Positions 7,941-16,401 of a DNA stretch of 64,000 nucleotides are shown here, in pieces. The first letter of the stretch is position 1, and every line of letters begins with the position of its first letter. The notes beneath the pieces were generated by a model. That model made no database searches. It was given only the letters and a program-made list of their open reading frames with translations, and was not told the DNA's origin. The DNA comes from JALYXI01 sp963716685. Its GTDB lineage: Bacteria > Acidobacteriota > Terriglobia > Bryobacterales > Bryobacteraceae. The position numbers and the translations under genes were made by a program. Location: the NCBI GenBank assembly GCA_963716685.1, contig CAVQTR010000003.1:496001-560000 (forward strand), written 5' to 3'.

Positions 7941-9155
7941 TTAGTGCGCGGCCCACTGCACCTTGGTCAGGTCCACGCCTTCTCTCGCCATCTCATACAA
8001 CGGTGAGAGATCGCGCAGTTTGCGAACCACATCGATCACCCGTGCAGCCGCGTAGTCCACTTCTTCCTCGGTGGTGAAGCGGCCCAGACCGAAGCGAATG
8101 GAAGTATGCGCGAGATCGTCACCCACGCCGAGCGCCTTCAGCACATAGCTGGGCTCAAGCGTTGCCGAGGTGCAGGCGGAGCCGCTTGATACCGCGATAT
8201 CGTTGATGCCCATGAGCAGCGATTCGCCTTCCACGTACGCGAAGCTGATGTTCAGGTTGTGGGGCAGACGGTGTTCCATGCTGCCGTTGATAAAGACTTC
8301 GTCCAGTTCGCTGGTCAGTTTGTCTTTCAGTTTGTCGCGCAGATGGCTCAGGCGGCTGGATTCCTCGGCCATTTCGTGACGGCACAGCTCAGCGGCCTTG
8401 CCCAGACCGACGATCCCGGGGACATTCATGGTGCCGGACCGCATGCCGCGTTCGTGACCGCCGCCATCCATCTGAGCGGTAATCTGCACGCGCGGGCTCT
8501 TGCGCCGCACGTAGAGCGCGCCAACGCCCTTCGGGCCATACATCTTGTGAGCGGTGATGGAAAGCAGGTCGATGTTGTCGGCGATCACGTTAACCGGAAC
8601 CTTGCCTACGGCCTGGACTCCATCGGAATGAAACAGAACGCCGCGTTCCTTGCAGATTTTGCCGATCTCGGCCACAGGCTGGATGACGCCGATTTCGTTG
8701 TTAGCGTACATGATCGAGACCAGAATGGTCTTGTCCGTGATGGCCGCGCGGAGCTGATCGAGATCGACAAGCCCGTCCTCTTTCAGAGCGAGATAGGTGA
8801 CCCGGCAGCCGCGCTTTTCGAGATGCTTACACGTATCGAGCACAGCTTTGTGCTCGGTGGCCGCGGTGATGATGTGGTTGCCTTTTTCGGCATACATTTC
8901 CGCAACGCCCTTAATGGCCAGATTGTTCGATTCCGTGGCTCCGCTGGTGAAGATGATTTCCTTGGCGTTCGCGCCAATCAGATCGGCGACTTGTTTGCGC
9001 GCATGCTCCACTGCCTGTTCGGCAGTCCACCCAAAGCTGTGATTGCGGCTGGCCGCATTGCCAAAATTCAGCGTGAAATACGGGACCATCGTGTCCAGCA
9101 CGCGCGGATCCACCGCTGTGGTTGCGTGATTATCGAGGTAAACGGGTGTTTTCAT
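7941..9155 (-). CDS. iscS: Cysteine desulfurase IscS
   Basis: A 404-residue PLP enzyme that removes sulfur from L-cysteine and forms a persulfide for IscU. YLDNHATT opens the protein; His104 lies in the motif TEHKAV; the PLP Schiff-base lysine is Lys204 in TAHKMYGPKG; the persulfide cysteine is Cys328 in SSGSACTSATLEPS, on the long mobile loop that marks group I (IscS/NifS) enzymes. Length and these positions agree with E. coli IscS. It is the second gene of the operon, 11 bp after iscR. Confidence 0.97.
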   Translation of the reverse strand: MKTPVYLDNHATTAVDPRVLDTMVPYFTLNFGNAASRNHSFGWTAEQAVEHARKQVADLIGANAKEIIFTSGATESNNLAIKGVAEMYAEKGNHIITAATEHKAVLDTCKHLEKRGCRVTYLALKEDGLVDLDQLRAAITDKTILVSIMYANNEIGVIQPVAEIGKICKERGVLFHSDGVQAVGKVPVNVIADNIDLLSITAHKMYGPKGVGALYVRRKSPRVQITAQMDGGGHERGMRSGTMNVPGIVGLGKAAELCRHEMAEESSRLSHLRDKLKDKLTSELDEVFINGSMEHRLPHNLNISFAYVEGESLLMGINDIAVSSGSACTSATLEPSYVLKALGVGDDLAHTSIRFGLGRFTTEEEVDYAAARVIDVVRKLRDLSPLYEMAREGVDLTKVQWAAH

Positions 9156-9166
9156 TTGGGAATTCC

Positions 9167-9655
9167 TTAAAGAACCGGTAAAGCCAGAGCGGAACCTTCA
9201 ACTAATGGATGACGCGCCGCCGGATGAGTTTCAGTTTCACACGCGCTCTTGGCATCGGCGGCCAGTTCACGGATGGTCATTTTCGCCAGCAGATCCAGTA
9301 TGGATTCATGAACGCGGCGCAACGGTTCACGCACGGTGCAACGATCGGACTGGTCGCAGCTCTTTTTCTGAGAAGTGAAGCAGGACGTTAGAACGATAGG
9401 GCCGTCAATGCACCGAATCACTTCGAGCGCCGAAATCTGTTCCGCATCGCGCGAAAGCTTATAACCGCCGTTGGTCCCGGCGAGCGACTGCAGCAAGCCA
9501 CTCTTCGTCAGGGTCTGCAGCACTTTGGCCAGCAACGGCAGCGGAATGCCGTAAGCATCGGCGATTTCCTTAGCGCTGGCCGCGCCGCGCGGGCTCACCG
9601 CCAGATGACGGAGAGCAATCAATCCGTAATCGGCCTTTTTGGTGAGCTTCAGCAT
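9167..9655 (-). CDS. iscR: Rrf2-family Fe-S-sensing repressor IscR
   Basis: A 162-residue winged-helix regulator. The N-terminus MLKLTKKADYGL and the wing segment NGGYKLSR are typical of Rrf2 proteins. Cys92, Cys100 and Cys106 match the three [2Fe-2S] ligands of IscR (E. coli 92, 98, 104), with one spacing two residues longer; a further Cys82 precedes them. Holo-IscR represses the isc operon, so synthesis is matched to cluster demand. The ATG at 9655 is chosen by homology; an upstream ATG at 9712 would read through the putative operator. First gene of the isc operon. Confidence 0.93.
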   Translation of the reverse strand: MLKLTKKADYGLIALRHLAVSPRGAASAKEIADAYGIPLPLLAKVLQTLTKSGLLQSLAGTNGGYKLSRDAEQISALEVIRCIDGPIVLTSCFTSQKKSCDQSDRCTVREPLRRVHESILDLLAKMTIRELAADAKSACETETHPAARHPLVEGSALALPVL

Positions 9656-9656
9656 G

Positions 9657-9681
9657 ATTTCGGACCTAATTAGTCCTGTAT
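9657..9681 (-). promoter_or_regulatory. Putative type 1 IscR operator of the isc operon
   Basis: On the minus strand the 25-bp stretch ends one base before the iscR start codon. Its 13-bp core GACTAATTAGGTC agrees at 11 of 13 positions with the known type 1 IscR core (GACT-R-WWW-Y-AGTC), and the left arm begins ATAC as in the consensus. The core is close to palindromic. A weak -35-like TTTCCA lies 17 bp before ACTAAT, so the site would cover the -10/start region, fitting autorepression. The promoter itself is weak by eye and the 5' leader would be very short. Confidence 0.6.
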
Positions 9682-9746
9682 CAGAGTACAGTGGAAATGG
9701 CACTCCCGTCAAGGGCGGCGCACGCGCGCGCCGGACCTCCGGGGAG

Positions 9747-10322
9747 CTATTTTTCCTTTGAAGCGCGGTAGCCAGCCTGAATCGCCGCCGCTTCCGTCAT
9801 ATACGCGCCCTGCTTCGTGCGCCCGTACCAGCGGTCGCCCTGCTTGTGGTAAACCTTCGTTTCCTTATTCACCCAGACCATACCGGCGGAGGGCGGCGGC
9901 GTAAAAGAAGCGGAGGGCTGATTTTTGCCCGAGTTGTTGCCGGTGATCCCGGGAGGCATGGAAGGCGGCACCTTGGGCGTTGCGGCCGCGGGCGCCATGG
10001 GTGCGGAGGGCGCCATCTTCGGGCCGGTGGGTGTCGCGATGGTCGCCGGTCCCGCGCCGGGCACTCCCTTCACGGTCACCATGGGGGAAATCTGCTGAAT
10101 CTGGCGGGCGCTGATGCCCGCCTTGCTCAGATCCGAAACGGACTTGTACGGGCGACCGGCAATGATCTTCTTCGCGGTGGCCGCGCCGATCCCGGGCACG
10201 CTGTCCAGTTCCGCGGCGGTGGCGGTGTTCAGATCCACCGGTCCCGCCGGTCCCCCTTTCTTTGCCGCCGGAGAGGCGATGGAAACCAGAATGAACAGGA
10301 GCGCGAGGAGTCGGAGTTTCAT
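9747..10322 (-). CDS. Secreted helix-hairpin-helix (ComEA-like) protein
   Basis: A 191-residue protein with an N-terminal hydrophobic signal (about residues 3-18) followed by a ComEA-type helix-hairpin-helix: LNTATAAELDSVPGIG at about 31-46 and RPYKSVSDL at 57-65. Such domains bind DNA without sequence specificity; in ComEA they act at the cell surface during DNA uptake, but many small HhH proteins have no known role. The middle is Pro/Ala/Met-rich low-complexity sequence; the C-terminus (from about 155) reads like a small aromatic/Lys-rich domain (VWVNKETKVYHKQGDRWYG). No competence genes are adjacent, so a competence role is only a possibility. Start ATG at 10322 gives the signal peptide directly. 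Confidence 0.75.
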   Translation of the reverse strand: MKLRLLALLFILVSIASPAAKKGGPAGPVDLNTATAAELDSVPGIGAATAKKIIAGRPYKSVSDLSKAGISARQIQQISPMVTVKGVPGAGPATIATPTGPKMAPSAPMAPAAATPKVPPSMPPGITGNNSGKNQPSASFTPPPSAGMVWVNKETKVYHKQGDRWYGRTKQGAYMTEAAAIQAGYRASKEK

Positions 10323-10362
10323 GATCTGTCGATAATGTATCGCATCGGCACGGCAAGCGTGA

Positions 10363-11223
10363 CTAATGGAGCGAACGGGTGGAGACCTTGTCCGCAGTGG
10401 GGAAATCCGCGGGAACTTTCTGCGTGACTTTGCCGGTTGCGGCCCACTCGGTGCCGCGCTGCAGTGTGGTGATAAACCCAACGCACTCCATCGCCGGCAC
10501 GTCGTGACCAAGAGTGGTGTGGAAAATTCGGCCCGCGCCATAGGGCAGTGCCATCAGCATCGGTTCGTTGCGACCGGAACCCTTGTTGTCAGGGTCGGAA
10601 TAAGCCGTGGCGAGAAGGACGATGCCTTTACCGGGTCCGCGCAAATGGGAATACAGCTCGTCCGCCGCATGCATCCAGACCTCCGGGAGGCCTCGGGTGA
10701 TGGGATGCGCGCGGCGGTCCGTCACCTGAAACGGTATGCGGGCACCGTGGCTCCCGGCTTTGCCCGGCGTGTGGCTGTCGAAGACCAGGCCACCGTCCTT
10801 AAAGAACCAGAACGGCCCCGCGCTCAGGTCGCGATCGCCCCACCCGCCGATCCCGATCATCTCGTTATAGACCGGCCACTCGGGGAAGGCGTTGTCGGCG
10901 GCATGATACGAAACGAAGCCGCCTCCCGCGCGCATATATTGTTCCAGTGCCGCCTTGGCTTCCGCAGGCCAGGGATCGCCGTTGTAATTCGACACAATGA
11001 CCTTATACTTCGAGAACTCCGGCCGGAATCCGCTCATGTCTTCCCCTTTCGGAGGCGATGTGAGCACGTCCACCTGAAACAGACCGGTCTCTTCCAGCAG
11101 CTTCTTCAAAACCGGCGTGGTCTTCTGCCAATCATGGTTGTTCTGCCCGTCGATGATGAGCGCGGGCATAGGAGCCGCTGCCGCGAAGGCGGTCAACAGC
11201 AGTGAAACGGCAAAGAGTTTCAT
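10363..11223 (-). CDS. Secreted ThuA-like (trehalose-utilisation type) domain protein
   Basis: A 286-residue protein starting with a signal peptide (MKLFAVSLLLTAFAAAAP). The rest is a class I glutamine amidotransferase-like fold of the ThuA family: LIIDGQNNHDW near the mature N-terminus, VSNYNGDPW, a Gly-rich GGGFVSYHAADNAF at about 125-138, and a C-terminal GAGRIFHTTLGHD. ThuA proteins are linked to sugar metabolism but their reaction is not established. It is divergent from the SDR at 11330. The in-frame ATG at 11259 would add 12 residues before the signal and is less likely. Confidence 0.82.
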   Translation of the reverse strand: MKLFAVSLLLTAFAAAAPMPALIIDGQNNHDWQKTTPVLKKLLEETGLFQVDVLTSPPKGEDMSGFRPEFSKYKVIVSNYNGDPWPAEAKAALEQYMRAGGGFVSYHAADNAFPEWPVYNEMIGIGGWGDRDLSAGPFWFFKDGGLVFDSHTPGKAGSHGARIPFQVTDRRAHPITRGLPEVWMHAADELYSHLRGPGKGIVLLATAYSDPDNKGSGRNEPMLMALPYGAGRIFHTTLGHDVPAMECVGFITTLQRGTEWAATGKVTQKVPADFPTADKVSTRSLH

Positions 11224-11329
11224 AAGATCACCCAGGAGCCGAATAAAATGGCCGGCCATTTCCCCTATGACCGCTACTCAACACCATGGTAAGGCATACG
11301 TTGGTCTCGAAAGTGCACCAGCGGACCCG

Positions 11330-12361
11330 ATGACTGGAAAGAGTAAGGCGATTCTTGCTGCTGCCAGCCTGGGCGCGGGCGTGGTGTTGCGCGAGGCGTT
11401 CGCGCGGTCAAATGAGGAGAATCTGAAAGGTCAGGTGGTTCTGATCACCGGCGGATCGAAGGGGCTGGGGCTGGCGCTGGCGCGCCGGTTCGCAAAGGAA
11501 GGCTGCCGCGTGGTGATCTGCGCGCGCCACAGGGAAGAGCTCCATGGGGCGAAGCGCGAGCTGGAGAACAAGGGAACGGAAGTTCTGGCGATCCCCTGCG
11601 ACGTGACGGACGAAAGGGCCGTCCGCGAGATGGTGGCAGAGGCGGAAGAGCACTTTGGCGGGATCGACATTCTGGTGAACAACGCCGGACAGATCTCGGT
11701 GGGACCGTTCACCAGCATGACTGTCGAGGATTTCGATTCGGCAATGAGGGTGATGTTCTGGGGCGTCGTCTATCCCACGCTGGCGGTTCTGCCCTCGTAC
11801 CTGAAAAAGAAGAGTGGACGGATCGTGAACATCACGTCCATCGGCGGGAAGGTCAGCGTGCCGCATCTGGTTCCGTATACCTGCGCCAAGTTTGCCGCTA
11901 CTGGTTTCTCGGAGGGAATCCGCGCCGAGCTGAAGAGCGAGGGCATCACGGTCACCACGATCGCGCCCGGCCTGATGCGTACGGGTTCGTTCGTGAACGC
12001 GCTCTTTAAAGGCAACCAGGAAGAGGAAGGGCGGTGGTTCAGCCTTGGGGCCAGCAACCCGGTACTCGCAATGGATGCGGATACGGCGGCAAAGAAAATC
12101 ATCACCGCAACCAAACGCGGGGAATCGGAGCGCGTTCTGAGCGGTCCGGCGAAACTGCTATCGGGCATGCACGGAGTGGCTCCGGGCGCCACGGCGGATC
12201 TGCTGGGCGCCCTGGCGACGGCGTTGCTGCCCGTGGCCATGGGCGAAAAGAACGAAGCCCGGCCCGGTTCGAAATTGGCGGCGCTGCAATCCCCGGCCAT
12301 GCGCGCGCTGCTTACGTTCGGGCAACTGGCCGCGAGGCGTTACCGGCAGCGGCCGGCCTAA
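11330..12361 (+). CDS. SDR-family oxidoreductase with hydrophobic N-terminus
   Basis: About 343 residues. After a short hydrophobic N-terminal stretch (about 5-22) comes the Rossmann motif TGGSKGLG (about 39-46), then NNAG (about 116-119) and the catalytic residues: Ser in NITSIGG and Tyr-Lys in PYTCAKFA (Y-x-x-x-K). This is a complete classical short-chain dehydrogenase; substrate unknown. The last roughly 90 residues exceed the usual SDR length and are Ala/Leu-rich. Two in-frame starts are possible, 11267 and 11330; neither has a good Shine-Dalgarno, and 11330 gives the more usual N-terminus. It is divergent from the ThuA-like gene. Confidence 0.85.
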   Translation: MTGKSKAILAAASLGAGVVLREAFARSNEENLKGQVVLITGGSKGLGLALARRFAKEGCRVVICARHREELHGAKRELENKGTEVLAIPCDVTDERAVREMVAEAEEHFGGIDILVNNAGQISVGPFTSMTVEDFDSAMRVMFWGVVYPTLAVLPSYLKKKSGRIVNITSIGGKVSVPHLVPYTCAKFAATGFSEGIRAELKSEGITVTTIAPGLMRTGSFVNALFKGNQEEEGRWFSLGASNPVLAMDADTAAKKIITATKRGESERVLSGPAKLLSGMHGVAPGATADLLGALATALLPVAMGEKNEARPGSKLAALQSPAMRALLTFGQLAARRYRQRPA

Positions 12362-12371
12362 GGCGGCTTCG

Positions 12372-13160
12372 TTAGAACCAGACGTTTTCTTCGTCGCGGC
12401 GCTTGCGGGTTTTTGGACGAGCGGGGCCGCCTGAGAGAAACTTATCCAAAATCAAGGTCAACTCGCCCGGTTGATCCAGCTGCGGCGCATGGCTGCAGCG
12501 GTCCATCACCACCAGTTCCGACCCGGAAATCCGGCTGTGGATGCGATCCGCCAAAGCGACGGGGGTGAGCCGGTCTTCGCGTCCCCAGACGATTAGCGTT
12601 GGGTGATGAATCAGGCCGACATCGGGCAGATCTTCACCGCGCGCGAGCGATTCGATCAGCATCTGATTGGCAAAGCCGGAGCGCATGGATTCCGCAAAGA
12701 CGCCATCGGCAACCAGGCCATCCGCTTCATGGCGAGTGAGGAAAACCAGCCGCCGCGCTTCCTCACGCGTGGCCGGATTCATGGGCGCGGCGTTTTGGCC
12801 GTTCTCCAGGAACCCCGCACTCAGCAGCATCAGGTGATCCACCATCTCCGGGTGCGCCAGCGCGAATGCGGCGGCCACGTTGGCCGAGATGCCATGGCCG
12901 ATCAGGGATGCGCGGTCGATCCGGAGTTCGCGGTACATGCCTTCGAGGAACGATACCAGCGTGCCGACCCGGTAGCGCATCAAAGGCTTGTCGGATTCAC
13001 CGAAGCCAAGCTGGTCCGGTGCGATGACTCGCCGCTTCCGCGCCAGAGGTCCGGTGACACGGCTCCACTCGGAAGCATCGGACGCAAGACCATGCAGCAG
13101 AATGAGTGCCGGACCGTTTCCCGTTTCCGTGCAGTGGATGCGCTGCCCGAACACCCTCAT
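12372..13160 (-). CDS. Alpha/beta hydrolase-fold protein lacking the nucleophile serine
   Basis: A 262-residue alpha/beta hydrolase fold. LILLHGLASDASEW (about 19-32) is the oxyanion-hole loop, and VIAPDQLGFGESDKP (45-59) is the family's second signature. The nucleophile elbow reads LIGHGISA (about 91-98) where G-H-S-x-G is expected, so the serine is replaced by glycine. The acid residue (WGREDRLTP) and histidine (RCSHAPQLDQP) are retained. It may be inactive as an esterase, or use a different chemistry. Its start overlaps the stop of the glutaminase gene upstream (ATGA), so the two are cotranscribed. Confidence 0.85.
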   Translation of the reverse strand: MRVFGQRIHCTETGNGPALILLHGLASDASEWSRVTGPLARKRRVIAPDQLGFGESDKPLMRYRVGTLVSFLEGMYRELRIDRASLIGHGISANVAAAFALAHPEMVDHLMLLSAGFLENGQNAAPMNPATREEARRLVFLTRHEADGLVADGVFAESMRSGFANQMLIESLARGEDLPDVGLIHHPTLIVWGREDRLTPVALADRIHSRISGSELVVMDRCSHAPQLDQPGELTLILDKFLSGGPARPKTRKRRDEENVWF

Positions 13161-15172
13161 TTAGCGCGGGCCGCCCACTTCTTCCACATCTCGGGATCGG
13201 CCAGCATCTTCATGTAAACGCCGCCGACCACGGAGCGCGCCTGAAAGCCGCGATGGCGTCCGTCCATGGTTTCGTACCAATCGGAAAGCGGGACGCGGTC
13301 AGAAGTCTCATTGGCGAATTTCCAGGCCGGCTCAGCGATCGTGAGGAAATCCTTTTGATTGCCGGCAAGCGTCGCAGTCCAGATCACCCAGTCGAGCTTG
13401 GTGTAAGTCGCGCGATTATCCAGCGGCAGGCCGAACGCATTTTGTTTGGTTTCGTAAAAAGCGATTTCCTTCTTCGTGACGTTGTCGTCGAAGATGTGAA
13501 AGCCCAGCACTTTGTCCCAGACCAGGTTGTACTTCTGGCTCCAGGAAGCTGGGTTGTCGAAGGTCAGGCGGTAATGCGTTCCGGCATCGGCTTCCGCCGC
13601 CCACGCATTGGCCATGGTTTTCGCCGGAGCCTGGCTGGCGTCTTCCAGCCTTTCGTAACCGGCAATGCCCAGGATGGCCTTGATCGCGAGATTGGTGTTG
13701 TTTGCGAGATGTCCGGCGAAATCGTCAGTGCTGAGCTGATTGCCGGGATGCAGGCCGTTTTTCTCCAGATACTGCTCCCATTTGGTGAGCACGGGCCAGT
13801 ATTTCTTCGCAAAGGAACCGTCGTGCTCGGCTTCAGCGAGGGCGGCGAGCATGATGAGCATGTTGCCGCTTTCTTCCACCGGCATTTGATTTTCTTCGCT
13901 CTTCTCACCGCCGCCGTAGAGCTGTCCATTGGCCAGCGGGTATTTTCCCAGATCGTGCGGGGCGTAAGGCCAGGGCCAGCGCGGGAGCGATGCGTAATCC
14001 AGCACCGGTCGAAGCTGTGCTTTCAGCAGCTGCGGGTTGAGAAGCAGGAAGAACGGCGACGACGGATAGGTGACATCTACCGTATCGATGGAGCCGTTGC
14101 TGAAGTTTTCCTTGGAGAAATAGAGCGGTGTGCCATCCAGATCCGCCACCAGCTTGTGCGCTGCCAGCGTTTGCCGGTACGCCAGTATGGCCAGTTCGGC
14201 ATATTGCGGGCCGCCCGCTTTGGTTAAGTCGCGGGTCAACTCCGCATCGAACTGGCGGCAGCGCTCGCCCAGGGACTCGTAATCTTTTTCCGCCGTGCGC
14301 AGCAGGGTGTCCGGACCGCTCCCGTTGCGCCGCCAGTATGGCCGCAGCCGGCGCTGAAAGTATTCGACGGAAAAAACGTCGTCATACGCCAGAAGCAGGT
14401 GCTTGGAAATCGGAGTCGTGCCGACCTGTCCCAGATCAAACCGGGCCGCGGCCACCGGCGCATTGTCGTTGGCCGCACGGGGCATATCCAGATCATCGGC
14501 ATCGGCGAAGGTTCCGGCGGAGGCAAACTGGTCGCGGGTCGCCCGATTTCCGGCCAGCACGTCGCCTTTCGGAACCGCGAGGTACAGGTATCCCCAGTCG
14601 ATCCGCAGATTGTCGCCGAATTTCGCCAGCACCGGCTGTTCCGCGGATCCCATTCGGATTACCTCGAGATCTCCCACGTGATGGCGTGACCACAGGACTT
14701 TTTGTTCCGGAGTGTTAACCGTAATCTGTGCGGCTGCGTCGAAGTAAACGGAGACCGTGTGCGGGCTGGCATCAGTCGCGCGAGCTTCGAATGAAAGGTA
14801 AGTAACCGGCCGCGACAGGATCTCCATATCCGAGGCGATTGCCGGCGTGAAGAAGGTCAGGTTGAGGTGAACGCCCCCGCCTTCAAAGCCGTAGATGGTG
14901 TGAGTGGGAGTCAGGTCCCGCGAGACCTGTTGCATAGCAGGAGTGTTGCGCGGCAGGGCGCCCATAAAGCGCATGGGGTGGCCGTCAATGCGGATGAGGC
15001 CCGACAGGGGCTGATCGACGCCGGTCCAGTGCTTGGTAGGCGAATCGGTCAATTTGTCGCTCATGGACCAGATGCTGAAGTATGGATCGTGCGTGATCAG
15101 CGGAACCGCTGGCGGGCGCAGTGCGCCTAACAAAGCGGAGCCGAAGACCAGCCCAATCAACCATTTCGACAT
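13157..15172 (-). CDS. Glutaminase-family secreted protein (DUF5127/DUF4965/DUF1793 type)
   Basis: A 671-residue protein with an N-terminal signal (MSKWLIGLVFGSALLGAL). It begins PLITHDPYFSIWS after the signal, the usual start of the glutaminase-A family, followed by a beta-rich domain and an alpha/alpha toroid half with AYRQTLAAHKL, NGSIDTVDVTYPSSPFFLL, QMPVEESGNMLIM and LSTDDFAGHLANNTNLAIKA. The fungal relative GtaA hydrolyses glutamine; bacterial members are mostly untested and may act on glycans. It is the first gene of a two-gene unit with the hydrolase at 12372. Confidence 0.85.
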   Translation of the reverse strand: MSKWLIGLVFGSALLGALRPPAVPLITHDPYFSIWSMSDKLTDSPTKHWTGVDQPLSGLIRIDGHPMRFMGALPRNTPAMQQVSRDLTPTHTIYGFEGGGVHLNLTFFTPAIASDMEILSRPVTYLSFEARATDASPHTVSVYFDAAAQITVNTPEQKVLWSRHHVGDLEVIRMGSAEQPVLAKFGDNLRIDWGYLYLAVPKGDVLAGNRATRDQFASAGTFADADDLDMPRAANDNAPVAAARFDLGQVGTTPISKHLLLAYDDVFSVEYFQRRLRPYWRRNGSGPDTLLRTAEKDYESLGERCRQFDAELTRDLTKAGGPQYAELAILAYRQTLAAHKLVADLDGTPLYFSKENFSNGSIDTVDVTYPSSPFFLLLNPQLLKAQLRPVLDYASLPRWPWPYAPHDLGKYPLANGQLYGGGEKSEENQMPVEESGNMLIMLAALAEAEHDGSFAKKYWPVLTKWEQYLEKNGLHPGNQLSTDDFAGHLANNTNLAIKAILGIAGYERLEDASQAPAKTMANAWAAEADAGTHYRLTFDNPASWSQKYNLVWDKVLGFHIFDDNVTKKEIAFYETKQNAFGLPLDNRATYTKLDWVIWTATLAGNQKDFLTIAEPAWKFANETSDRVPLSDWYETMDGRHRGFQARSVVGGVYMKMLADPEMWKKWAARAK

Positions 15173-15183
15173 GAATGGATTGT

Positions 15184-15200
15184 ATCGTCACAGTGGCGAT
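15184..15200. promoter_or_regulatory. Near-perfect inverted repeat between the glutaminase and Gly-rich genes
   Basis: ATCGTCAC-A-GTGGCGAT: the two 8-base arms agree at 7 of 8 positions around one central base. It lies 12 bp upstream of the glutaminase start on one side and 35 bp upstream of the small Gly-rich gene on the other, where an operator controlling either gene would be expected. No matching regulator is adjacent. Confidence 0.3.
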
Positions 15201-15234
15201 GCGAATGCGGTAGAGGGGGCAGGGAGTAACTTTT

Positions 15235-15501
15235 ATGACCAAAAATAAGAATGGCGAAGTCACGGACGCGTCGGTACCTGCGGGCGGAGATGTTTCGGAA
15301 GATCTGGGCGGACCGGGCGCGAACATTGGCGGACCCGGCGGCATGGGCGCGGATTCCGGCGGGACCGGAGCCGGAACTACTGCGCTCGATGCCATCGGGA
15401 CTCAGGGCAACCGCGCCACTAAGGTGGGCAGTCATTTAAAAACGCGTACCGCCGGCGAACGGCGCGGTGAATCCGACACAGACACAGATAAGGACCTGTA
15501 A
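15235..15501 (+). CDS. Small Gly-rich acidic/basic hypothetical protein
   Basis: An 88-residue hydrophilic protein: residues 14-48 are mostly Gly with Pro, Ala and Asp (repeated GGPG/GG), residues 60-76 are basic (TKVGSHLKTRTAGERR), and the end is TDTDKDL. No signal peptide, no cysteine, no recognised domain; probably disordered. Support for being a real gene: AGGGAG at 15221-15226 lies 8 bases before the ATG, and the stop TAA is immediately followed by the ATG of the VWFA gene, the spacing of an operon. Not recognised as any named family. Confidence 0.6.
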   Translation: MTKNKNGEVTDASVPAGGDVSEDLGGPGANIGGPGGMGADSGGTGAGTTALDAIGTQGNRATKVGSHLKTRTAGERRGESDTDTDKDL

Positions 15502-16401
15502 ATGAAATCTGTATTCGCACTGCTGCTGCTCTCCGCATGGTGCGCGGCGCAGGACGGCGTGCCCGTTCACATGTTGGTAACCGTGGAAGGGGAACACAAC
15601 CGTCCCGCGCCGGAAATTACGCAGCAGGACGTAATGGTTTTCCAAGGCAAGGAGCGCCTGAACGTCACTTCCCTGACGCCGCTCAGGGGGAACGCCGGCG
15701 CTTTGCAGCTTGCGATTTTGATTGATGACGCCGCGTCTTCCGAATTGGGCGTTCAGTTTGGCGACATCAAAAACTTCATCTCTTCTCTTCCGTCGAATAC
15801 GGAAGTGGCTCTGGAATACATGCGCAACGGCACGGTGCAGGTGGCGCAGCAGTTCACCACGGATCACGCCGCCGCCGCGAAGAACCTCCGGCTGCCGCTT
15901 GGACCGTTTGGCGGAGCGAATGCCAGCCCGTATTTCTCGCTGCAGGAAGCGATTAAGAGATGGCCAGGCGGTTCCGCCCGCCGCGAGGTGCTGATGATCT
16001 CAAGCGGCATTGACCCCTATTACCCGGTGGGTCCTGAAAACCCGTATTTGGCATCAGCCATTTCGGATGCACAGAAGGCCGGCATTGTGGTTCATTCCAT
16101 CTACTACCATTCCGGCGGGCATCTGGGCCACAGCTTCGGCCCGAATACGTGGGGTCAAAGCTACCTCTCGATGCTGGGGGACCAAACCGGCGGCGAAGCA
16201 TACTGGCAGGGCCCGCTTAACGCCGTTTCCTTTGAGCCCTATTTCAAAGACCTGAGTATGCGGCTGCAGCACCAGTATCTGGTTTCGTTCCTGGAGCGTC
16301 CGGGCAACAAGGCCGAGTTTCGTTCCGTTAAGCTGCGAACCGAAATGAAAGGCGCGGAACTGGTAAGCGCCGACCGCGTTTGGGTGCCTGCCGGACGTTG
16401 A
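15502..16401 (+). CDS. VWFA-related secreted protein (acidobacterial type)
   Basis: A 299-residue protein with signal peptide MKSVFALLLLSAWCAAQ. The N-terminal part (PVHMLVTVEGEHN..ITQQDVMVFQGKE) and the following von Willebrand A-like fold, with LAILIDDAASSELG about 73-86 and VLMISSGIDPYYP about 162-174, match the VWFA-related family common in Acidobacteria. The usual metal-site D-x-S-x-S reads D-D-A-A-S-S, so metal binding is doubtful. Function unknown; family members are thought to be extracytoplasmic. AAGGA inside the end of the upstream gene serves as ribosome binding site, and the stop overlaps a TTG start of the OGFr-domain gene. Confidence 0.85.
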   Translation: MKSVFALLLLSAWCAAQDGVPVHMLVTVEGEHNRPAPEITQQDVMVFQGKERLNVTSLTPLRGNAGALQLAILIDDAASSELGVQFGDIKNFISSLPSNTEVALEYMRNGTVQVAQQFTTDHAAAAKNLRLPLGPFGGANASPYFSLQEAIKRWPGGSARREVLMISSGIDPYYPVGPENPYLASAISDAQKAGIVVHSIYYHSGGHLGHSFGPNTWGQSYLSMLGDQTGGEAYWQGPLNAVSFEPYFKDLSMRLQHQYLVSFLERPGNKAEFRSVKLRTEMKGAELVSADRVWVPAGR

